NCBI GenBank assembly: GCA_910587275.1
Contig: CAJUMD010000082.1
Location: 1 to 15,490, forward strand
Length of the DNA: 15,490 nt
Origin: an uncultured Kineothrix sp.
GTDB lineage: Bacteria > Bacillota > Clostridia > Lachnospirales > Lachnospiraceae
Direction: 5' to 3'
Every line of letters starts with the position of its first letter. Within the stretch, counting starts at the first letter, position 1. Positions 6,604 through 11,991 of the stretch are shown in pieces. The translations under genes and the position numbers were made by a program. A model generated the notes under the pieces. It did not search any database. It was not told the origin of the DNA and worked only from the letters and a program-made list of their open reading frames with translations.

Positions 6604-7782
6604 ATGATATCATTACTCGCAAAGTTATTCATAAAAAACGGGGACGACACTTCCTCCCCCGCCGTGCGGCAGGCATACGGCGTCCTGTGCGGAAGCGTCG
6701 GAATTGGGCTGAACCTCCTGCTTTTCCTTGGGAAATTCCTTGCAGGGCTCCTCAGCCATTCCATTGCAATCACCGCCGATGCCTTCAACAATCTTTCCGA
6801 TGCCGGTTCTTCCCTCATTACGCTGGTCGGTTTCCGCATGGCGGGACAGAAACCGGATCCCCACCACCCCTTCGGGCATGGGCGCATCGAATACCTGTCG
6901 GGGCTGTTCGTATCCATTGCCATCCTCATCATGGCGTTTGAACTGGTACGTTCTTCCGTGGATAAAATCCTCCACCCGCAGCCGGTGGAATTCAGCCTGC
7001 TCACGGCAGGCATCCTTGCGGTTTCCATCGGGGTAAAGCTGTATATGGCATATTATAACCGCTCCGTTGCGGGGAAAATAGACAGCGCCGCGATGAAAGC
7101 CACCGCCACCGACAGTTTAAGCGATACCCTTGCCACATCGGTGGTACTGGCGGCTTCCGTTACCGCTCATTTCACCGGGCTGGACATTGACGGCTACTGC
7201 GGCGTACTGGTGGGATTATTCATCTTCTACGCCGGTTACTGTGCAGCCAGGGACACCATCAGCCCGCTTTTGGGACAGCCTCCCCATCCCGGCTTTGTGC
7301 ACAGCGTGGAACGCATTGTTACGGGATACGAGCATGTGCTTGGCATCCACGACATGATTGTCCATGATTACGGTCCGGGCCGCGTCATGCTATCCCTCCA
7401 TGCCGAGGTTCCCGCCGACGGTGACCTGCTAACCCTCCATGACATGATCGACAACATCGAACACCACCTTCAAAACGAACTGCACTGCGAGGCAGTCATA
7501 CATATGGACCCCGTCATTACCAATGATAAACAGACGAACCGGATAAAACGTGAAGTGGACGGCCTGCTAAAAGAAAAATACCCCGAAATCCGTTTCCATG
7601 ATTTCCGTATCGTAAAAGGCCCCACCCATACGAACATTATCTTCGACATCGTGGTTCCCTTCGGCTACCGGGCGCAGGGCGGGGAAATCGTAGAATACCT
7701 TAGCTCACAAATCCATAAAAGGCACGAAAACCATTATGCGGTGATACAGGTGGACAGGGCTTATACCAACGATGCGCAATAA
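6604..7782 (+). CDS. Cation diffusion facilitator transporter (possible Mn type)
   Basis: A CDF-family exporter: a membrane antiporter driving divalent metal out of the cell as a dimer. The 392-residue protein has about six membrane helices (about 26-215). Helix 2 carries FNNLSDAGSS with Asn62 and Asp66; helix 5 carries ATDSLSDTLATS with Asp170 and Asp174. HHPFGHGRIE (87-96) is the family's second-site loop. The C-terminal cytoplasmic domain (about 225-392) is longer than in small CDFs and may hold two metal-sensor-like folds (HxH-rich stretches near 280-300 and 332-385). The N-D/D-D site resembles bacterial Mn exporters of the MntE kind rather than Zn or Fe types; this is inference. AGGAG is 8 bases before the ATG. 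It has its own promoter and terminator. Confidence 0.9.
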   Translation: MISLLAKLFIKNGDDTSSPAVRQAYGVLCGSVGIGLNLLLFLGKFLAGLLSHSIAITADAFNNLSDAGSSLITLVGFRMAGQKPDPHHPFGHGRIEYLSGLFVSIAILIMAFELVRSSVDKILHPQPVEFSLLTAGILAVSIGVKLYMAYYNRSVAGKIDSAAMKATATDSLSDTLATSVVLAASVTAHFTGLDIDGYCGVLVGLFIFYAGYCAARDTISPLLGQPPHPGFVHSVERIVTGYEHVLGIHDMIVHDYGPGRVMLSLHAEVPADGDLLTLHDMIDNIEHHLQNELHCEAVIHMDPVITNDKQTNRIKREVDGLLKEKYPEIRFHDFRIVKGPTHTNIIFDIVVPFGYRAQGGEIVEYLSSQIHKRHENHYAVIQVDRAYTNDAQ

Positions 7783-7797
7783 CCTGGCAAAATACGG

Positions 7798-7833
7798 AAA
7801 AGGGTCTTGGCAGAATACTTCCAAGACCCTTTT
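7798..7833. terminator. Convergent terminator shared by the CDF gene and yajC
   Basis: AAAAGGGTCTTGG pairs with CCAAGACCCTTTT across a 10-base loop. The stem is 13 bp including the A/T flanks, so it can act on both strands. It lies between two converging stop codons. Confidence 0.85.
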
Positions 7834-7867
7834 CACAACCTTAACCCGTGTTCCCTTACTTCTTCCC

Positions 7868-8218
7868 TTACTTCTTGCCTTCTTTCTTGCTTTCCACCGG
7901 TTCCGGCTTGTCGACTTCCGTGATGGCGCTTTTCTTCATGGGGATACGGCAGTTTTTATTATTGCCAAATTCCACGATAACCGTGTCGTCCGTAATATCA
8001 ATGATAATCCCGTAAAATCCGCTGGTTGTCAGGACGCAGTCCCCTATTTCAAGCGCAGATAACATGACAGCTATCTTTTTCTGTTCTTTTTTCTGCGGGC
8101 GGAACATGAAAAAATAAAAAGCGCCAAAAATCACGACAATATAAATTATCGATACCATTCCCATTCCGACGCCTGCTCCCGCTTCTGCCGCCGCAGATTC
8201 CGTCAATAAAATGCCCAT
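7868..8218 (-). CDS. yajC: Preprotein translocase accessory subunit YajC
   Basis: YajC is a single-span membrane protein associated with SecDF and the SecYEG translocon. The 116 residues show a short periplasmic Ala/Gly-rich N-terminus, one membrane helix (about 21-38), the signature FMFRPQKKEQKK just after it, and the cytoplasmic LEIGDCVLTTSGFYGIIIDITDDTVIVEF domain, then a charged Lys/Glu tail. The length is normal. GGAGG is 8 bases before the ATG. tgt lies upstream on the same strand, as in many bacteria, but here 770 bases of structured non-coding DNA separate them and yajC has its own promoter. secDF is not seen in the window. Confidence 0.95.
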   Translation of the reverse strand: MGILLTESAAAEAGAGVGMGMVSIIYIVVIFGAFYFFMFRPQKKEQKKIAVMLSALEIGDCVLTTSGFYGIIIDITDDTVIVEFGNNKNCRIPMKKSAITEVDKPEPVESKKEGKK

Positions 8219-8273
8219 TTGTCATTCCTCCTATTATCGTCTGTTTTCCTTCCCAAAAAATACCCTATTACCC

Positions 8274-8302
8274 ATCATACACAAATTCTGGCCATAAGAC
8301 AA
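8274..8302 (-). promoter_or_regulatory. SigA-type promoter for yajC
   Basis: Minus strand -35 TTGTCT (8302-8297), 17-base spacer, -10 TATGAT (8279-8274). The region around the -10 (TTTGTGTATGAT) is identical to that of the CDF promoter. The leader is about 50 bases. Confidence 0.72.
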
Positions 8303-8333
8303 GCCCCAATTCTGTTATTTTCCATTTTCCGGA

Positions 8334-8374
8334 TAACAGTTTTGCCTGAATTGTTGTGTTCGGAAACGGACGCA
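8334..8374. repeat. Repeat tag, copy A
   Basis: Positions 8334-8362 match 8785-8813 in 24 of 29 bases (shared core GCCTGAA.TGTT.TGTTCG). Both are followed by CGGACGCA (8367-8374 here, 8831-8838 in copy B). In both, GTTCG starts a small hairpin. The tag borders the hairpin block 8412-8536. Confidence 0.7.
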
Positions 8375-8411
8375 TGGAAAGGATTTTTTTATATGCCGTT
8401 TCTTCTTTCCT

Positions 8412-8449
8412 CCCGTGCGCCGCCTTGGCGGCATATTCCTCTGCACGGG
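8412..8449. repeat. Nested hairpin 3 with 10-base bulge
   Basis: Outer stem CCCGTGC/GCACGGG (8412-8418, 8443-8449), inner stem GCCGCC/GGCGGC (8419-8424, 8427-8432) and a one-sided 10-base bulge ATATTCCTCT (8433-8442). It has the same plan as hairpin 1 at 8494-8536. Confidence 0.8.
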
Positions 8450-8459
8450 GCTGTGCAAT

Positions 8460-8488
8460 CGAGTAGGGAAGGGCATCTTCCCTACTCG
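8460..8488. repeat. Perfect 12-bp hairpin 2
   Basis: Arms CGAGTAGGGAAG and CTTCCCTACTCG with a 5-base GGCAT loop. It lies between the two nested hairpins. No U-run on either side, so not an intrinsic terminator. Confidence 0.85.
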
Positions 8489-8493
8489 CGCGC

Positions 8494-8536
8494 CGGGCAC
8501 CCGCCAGCTTTGCCGGCATCTTCCTTGGGGTGCCCG
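8494..8536. repeat. Nested hairpin 1 with 10-base bulge
   Basis: Outer 9-bp stem CGGGCACCC/GGGTGCCCG (8494-8502, 8528-8536), inner stem GCCAGC/GCCGGC with a TTT loop (8503-8517) and a one-sided 10-base bulge ATCTTCCTTG (8518-8527). The bulge matches that of hairpin 3 in length and core (AT.TTCCT). Confidence 0.8.
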
Positions 8537-8543
8537 TGTACAT

Positions 8544-8576
8544 AAAAAGAAACAGCCTGAGCTGTTAGGCTCAGGC
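8544..8576 (-). terminator. Intrinsic terminator of the predicted RNA
   Basis: Minus strand GCCTGAGC / GCTCAGGC (8576-8569 and 8562-8555), 6-base loop, then TGTTTCTTTTT. Confidence 0.82.
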
Positions 8577-8722
8577 ATTACATTTCTTTTTTGAATTGCA
8601 ATTCTGGGAGCAGTCCTATGATAATTCCATAGGCAGAGATGACCTTTGTATTTCTATTGCCCGCAAAGTCGGGACGGGTAGCTCCTCTCTATCGCCGCAA
8701 AAGCACTGACGCTTTTCATTAC
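8544..8722 (-). ncRNA. Predicted orphan structured RNA, about 180 nt
   Basis: A minus-strand unit with its own promoter and terminator and no credible protein frame. Foldable parts from the 5' end: hairpin AAAAGC/GCUUUU (8716-8699); long-range GGAGC (8685-8681) with GCUCC (8611-8607); hairpin CCCG/CGGG (8673-8660), whose loop holds CUUUG able to pair with CAAAG at 8648-8644 (pseudoknot); hairpin CCUAUG/CAUAGG (8633-8615); palindrome GAAUUGCAAUUC (8604-8593); terminator stem. AGAGA (8690-8686) could instead pair with UCUCU (8639-8635), which would clash or form a second pseudoknot. The length resembles 6S RNA, but I see no 6S bubble and the 5' and 3' ends do not close. It does not match riboswitch classes I know. 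A cis role on yajC is less likely, since yajC has its own promoter. Family unknown. Confidence 0.6.
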
Positions 8723-8726
8723 CTAT

Positions 8727-8755
8727 AATCTATCATGCCCCCGCCGCATTGTCAA
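8727..8755 (-). promoter_or_regulatory. Promoter of the predicted RNA
   Basis: Minus strand -35 TTGACA (8755-8750, perfect consensus), 17-base spacer, -10 TAGATT (8732-8727). Expected start near 8720-8722. Confidence 0.68.
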
Positions 8756-8784
8756 ATGTTTTCCTGTTTTTTCCGCCATTTTCA

Positions 8785-8838
8785 TAAAAGTTCAGCCTGA
8801 AATGTTATGTTCGTAGGTGAGAGCGAACACCGGACGCA
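8785..8838. repeat. Repeat tag, copy B
   Basis: Direct-repeat partner of 8334-8374. Here GTTCG (8809-8813) and CGAAC (8824-8828) form a hairpin arm pair around TAGGTGAGAG, and CGGACGCA follows at 8831-8838. It borders the fold-back 8835-8980. Confidence 0.68.
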
Positions 8839-8980
8839 GAAAACAAGAATGGTACGCCCTGCCCGGTTTGTTCCTGCCGCCCTGCGTTTCCCTGCCGATA
8901 GCTGTTCAAACCTGACTGCAAGGGGAGCACAGGACGGCAGGGACAAACCGGGGCAGGGCATCCCGTTCCTGGCTTTTGCG
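8835..8980. repeat. Long imperfect fold-back (146 bases) after tgt
   Basis: Core arms 8856-8884 and 8930-8959 are reverse complements with a few mismatches and one extra G. Weaker pairing extends outward to CGCA/TGCG at the two ends and inward toward the loop. It starts 9 bases past the tgt stop on the minus strand. No protein frame or U-run is seen. It may be a decayed mobile repeat or a 3' mRNA stem. Confidence 0.75.
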
Positions 8981-8988
8981 CCCCCCCT

Positions 8989-10113
8989 TTATCCGTTCAT
9001 TCCCTCCAGCTTCCGTTTTTTGTATGCCGCGAATTCCCCGGCATCCAATGCATCCCTGATTTCCTCCATCATTGTGTTGTAAAAATACAGGTTGTGGAGT
9101 ACGCAAAGCCGCATCCCCAGCATTTCCTTTGCCTTCAGCAGATGACGGATATACGCCCTGGAATAACGCCTGCACGCAGGACAGCCGCATCCTTCCTCCA
9201 CCGGTCTCCCATCCAGTTCGTACTTGGCATTAAACAGGTTGATTTTTCCCCGGTTGGTATACAGATGCCCGTGACGGCCGTTTCTCGTGGGATACACGCA
9301 GTCAAAGAAATCCACCCCTCGTTCCACGCCCTCCAAAATATTCGCCGGGGTACCTACCCCCATCAGGTAAGTGGGCTTGTCCACGGGAAGGCAGGGAACG
9401 GTTTCTTCCAATATATGGTACATCTCCTCATGGCTCTCCCCGACCGCCAGCCCGCCGATGGCATAACCGTCCAAATCCATCCCTGCAATCTGTTTCGCAT
9501 GTGCCATGCGGATATCATCAAAAACCGCGCCCTGGTTAATGGCAAACAAAAGCTGGTTTTTGTTGATGGTATCCTCCAAACCGTTCAGCCGTTCCATCTC
9601 TTTCCTGCAGCGCTCCAGCCATCTCGTAGTCCGGTCCACGGAATCCTGTACATATTTCCGGTCCGCCTTACTGGAAGGACATTCGTCAAACGCCATGGCA
9701 ATGGTGGATGCCAGATTGGACTGTATGCGCATACTTTCCTCCGGTCCCATGAAAATCTTACGCCCGTCCACATGGGAATGGAAATAAACGCCTTCCTCCT
9801 TGATTTTCCTTAAAGAAGCCAGGGAAAACACCTGGAACCCGCCGGAATCCGTAAGGATGGGCTTCTCCCATGACATGAACCGGTGCAGTCCTCCCATCTT
9901 CTTCACCACTTCATCCCCCGGCCTTACATGCAGATGGTAAGTATTGGAAAGTTCCACCTGCGTCTTAATCTGCTCCAAATCCTCCGTGGACACCGCCCCT
10001 TTAATAGCCGCTGCCGTACCCACATTCATGAAGACCGGCGTCTGGATTACCCCATGCACCGTATGGAATTCCCCGCGCTTCGCCCTGCCTTCCTTTTTCA
10101 ACAATTTATACAT
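8989..10113 (-). CDS. tgt: tRNA-guanine transglycosylase (queuine tRNA-ribosyltransferase)
   Basis: Tgt exchanges guanine-34 in the anticodon of Asp, Asn, His and Tyr tRNAs for preQ1, a step in queuosine synthesis. The 374-residue protein shows catalytic Asp89 in ILTDSGGFQVFSL, GGLAVGE (220-226, base recognition), nucleophile Asp271 in GVDFFDCVYPTRNGRHG, and zinc ligands Cys309, Cys311, Cys314 and His340. I choose ATG 10113 (MYKLLKKEGR): GGAGG at 10120-10124 has a 6-base spacer and the N-terminus fits the family. A GTG at 10146 would add 11 residues with no good ribosome site. It follows the exporter gene by 36 bases with no visible promoter, so it is probably co-transcribed. queA is absent from the window. 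Confidence 0.96.
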   Translation of the reverse strand: MYKLLKKEGRAKRGEFHTVHGVIQTPVFMNVGTAAAIKGAVSTEDLEQIKTQVELSNTYHLHVRPGDEVVKKMGGLHRFMSWEKPILTDSGGFQVFSLASLRKIKEEGVYFHSHVDGRKIFMGPEESMRIQSNLASTIAMAFDECPSSKADRKYVQDSVDRTTRWLERCRKEMERLNGLEDTINKNQLLFAINQGAVFDDIRMAHAKQIAGMDLDGYAIGGLAVGESHEEMYHILEETVPCLPVDKPTYLMGVGTPANILEGVERGVDFFDCVYPTRNGRHGHLYTNRGKINLFNAKYELDGRPVEEGCGCPACRRYSRAYIRHLLKAKEMLGMRLCVLHNLYFYNTMMEEIRDALDAGEFAAYKKRKLEGMNG

Positions 10114-10119
10114 ACCAAG

Positions 10120-10124
10120 CCTCC
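10120..10124 (-). promoter_or_regulatory. Ribosome binding site fixing the tgt ATG start
   Basis: GGAGG with a 6-base spacer to ATG 10113, supporting the shorter N-terminus. Confidence 0.78.
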
Positions 10125-10149
10125 GTCTTTTCTTATGTTCGGACACGCT

Positions 10150-11991
10150 CTAAGCCGTGACCTCTTCAAACTGGGAATGGTAAAGCTCCGCATAAAACCC
10201 GTTCTTTGCCAGCAGTTCCCCATGGTTTCCCTGTTCTATAATATCCCCGTCCTTCATGACCAGAATCAAATCCGCATCCCGTATCGTGGAAAGCCTGTGT
10301 GCGATGACGAAACTGGTCCTCCCTTTCATAAGGTTATTCATCGCCTTCTGAATCCGCGCTTCCGTCCGCGTATCCACGGAACTGGTAGCCTCGTCCAGTA
10401 TCAGAATCCGGTTATCGGCAAGAATGGCGCGGGCGATGGTCAGAAGCTGCCGCTGCCCCTGCGATACGTTGCTGGCATCCTCGTTCAGCTCCATTTGATA
10501 TCCGCCGGGAAGGGTCTGGATGAACCGGTGGGCATGGGCAGCCTTCGCCGCTTCGATTACTTCCTCGTCCGTGGCATCCAGCCTGCCATAACGGATGTTT
10601 TCCGTTATCGTCCCTTTAAACAGCCAGGTATCCTGAAGTACCATGCCGAATCCTTCCCGCAGTTCGCTCCGGTTAAATTCCCGTATGTCATGCCCGTCCA
10701 GCTCAATGCTTCCGCCGTTTACGTCATAAAAACGCATAAGCAGCTTCACCATCGTCGTTTTCCCCGCCCCGGTGGGACCGACGATTGCCACCATCTGCCC
10801 CGGTTCCACTTCACTGCAAAAATCACGGATAATCATTTTATCGGGCTTGTAGCCGAACCGTACATGGCGGAAACGGACACTTCCTTTTATCTTCTCCGGG
10901 CTGGCCGCATGGTCCACGTTCATGTCTTCCTCTTTTTCATCCAAAAATTCAAACACCCTCTCCGCGGCCGCCGCCATGGACTGAAGCATGTTGGACACCT
11001 GCGCCACCTGCGTAATGGGCTGGGTAAAGTTCCTGACATACTGGATAAACGCCTGGATATCTCCTACCTGGATCGTCCCTTTTATGGCGAGCAGGCTCCC
11101 GCTGACCGCCACCGCCACGTAACCCAAGTTTCCCACAAACATCATGACGGGCTGCATCATGCCGGAAAGGAACTGGGATTTCCACGCGGACCGGTACAGC
11201 ACCGCATTGGTTTCGTTAAATTCTTCCAGTGCCTTCTCCTCCCTGTTAAACGCCTTGACAATATTGTGGCCGCCGTATACCTCCTCCACCTGCCCGTTAA
11301 TCTTCCCAAGGTAATTCTGCTGTGCCACAAAATATTTCTGGGAAAATTTCACCAAAAGCCCAATCAGGGCGCCGGATACCGGAAGGATGATAAGCGCAAT
11401 CAACGTCATGAGCGGACTGATGCTAAGCATCATTGCCAAAACGCCCACGATTGTCGTCACCGACGTAATGAGCTGCGTAATACTTTGGTTCAGACTCTGT
11501 CCCAGCGTATCCACATCGTTGGTAATGCGGGAAAGCACCTCCCCCACGGTCCTCGATTCAAAATATTCCAATGGCATCCGGTTTGTTTTCTCCGAAATCT
11601 CCTTACGGAACCGGTAGCACATTTTCTGGGAAATGCCCGTCATAATCATTCCCTGTATGAACGAAAGGCAGGAACTTAGGATATAAATCCCCAAAAGAAT
11701 CAGCAGTATCCTGCCGATTTTCCCAAAATCAATCCCCCCGTTTCCCGCCACTTTCGCCATCAGCCCGTTAAAAAGCTCCGTAGTCGCCCGGCTTAAAACC
11801 TTCGGTCCGATGATGTTAAACGCCGTACCGCCTACCGCAAACACCATTACCGCAATCAACGCATAACGGTAAGCCCCCATATACCTTATCATTTTGCGCA
11901 GGGTTCCTTTAAAATCCCGTGCCTTTTCCCCCGGCATCATGCCATGCCCCGGTCCGTGCGGTCCCCTTTGCTGCCTGCTTTGTCCGCTCAT
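10150..11991 (-). CDS. Heterodimeric ABC exporter, half B (catalytic site)
   Basis: A 613-residue ABC half-transporter, with six membrane helices then an ATPase domain. The N-terminal 30 residues are Gly/His/Pro-rich (GQSRQQRGPHGPGHGMMPG) and cytoplasmic. Walker A is GPTGAGKT (405-412), Q-loop VLQDTW (451-456), signature NVSQGQ (508-513, Gln in place of the usual Gly), Walker B ILILD with catalytic Glu534, and H-loop His565. It thus supplies the intact Walker B and His, while its altered signature faces the degenerate site of half A, as in LmrD/BmrD/TM288-like partners. ATG overlaps the stop of half A by 4 bases (ATGA). Substrate unknown; drugs, peptides or lipids are typical. Confidence 0.92.
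   Translation of the reverse strand: MSGQSRQQRGPHGPGHGMMPGEKARDFKGTLRKMIRYMGAYRYALIAVMVFAVGGTAFNIIGPKVLSRATTELFNGLMAKVAGNGGIDFGKIGRILLILLGIYILSSCLSFIQGMIMTGISQKMCYRFRKEISEKTNRMPLEYFESRTVGEVLSRITNDVDTLGQSLNQSITQLITSVTTIVGVLAMMLSISPLMTLIALIILPVSGALIGLLVKFSQKYFVAQQNYLGKINGQVEEVYGGHNIVKAFNREEKALEEFNETNAVLYRSAWKSQFLSGMMQPVMMFVGNLGYVAVAVSGSLLAIKGTIQVGDIQAFIQYVRNFTQPITQVAQVSNMLQSMAAAAERVFEFLDEKEEDMNVDHAASPEKIKGSVRFRHVRFGYKPDKMIIRDFCSEVEPGQMVAIVGPTGAGKTTMVKLLMRFYDVNGGSIELDGHDIREFNRSELREGFGMVLQDTWLFKGTITENIRYGRLDATDEEVIEAAKAAHAHRFIQTLPGGYQMELNEDASNVSQGQRQLLTIARAILADNRILILDEATSSVDTRTEARIQKAMNNLMKGRTSFVIAHRLSTIRDADLILVMKDGDIIEQGNHGELLAKNGFYAELYHSQFEEVTA

Noticed and set aside
8268..8578. Two minus ORFs of 87-91 codons over the hairpin block
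   Set aside because: Their sequence is a read-through of the perfect hairpins and the terminator, with no ribosome site or recognisable protein.
8544..8722. 6S RNA, lysine riboswitch or T-box as identity of the predicted RNA
   Set aside because: The end hairpin CCUAUG..CAUAGG-GACUG recalls part of a lysine element, but the junction, length and core motifs are missing; 6S closing stem and bubble, and T-box specifier and antiterminator motifs are not found.
8906..9190. 94-codon minus ORF after and into the end of tgt
   Set aside because: It overlaps the conserved tgt C-terminus including its zinc site, in another frame, and continues into the fold-back.
9883..11679. Plus-strand ORF of 598 codons opposite the exporter half B and tgt
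   Set aside because: It spans two well-identified genes on the other strand, has His/Arg-rich shadow composition and no ribosome site.
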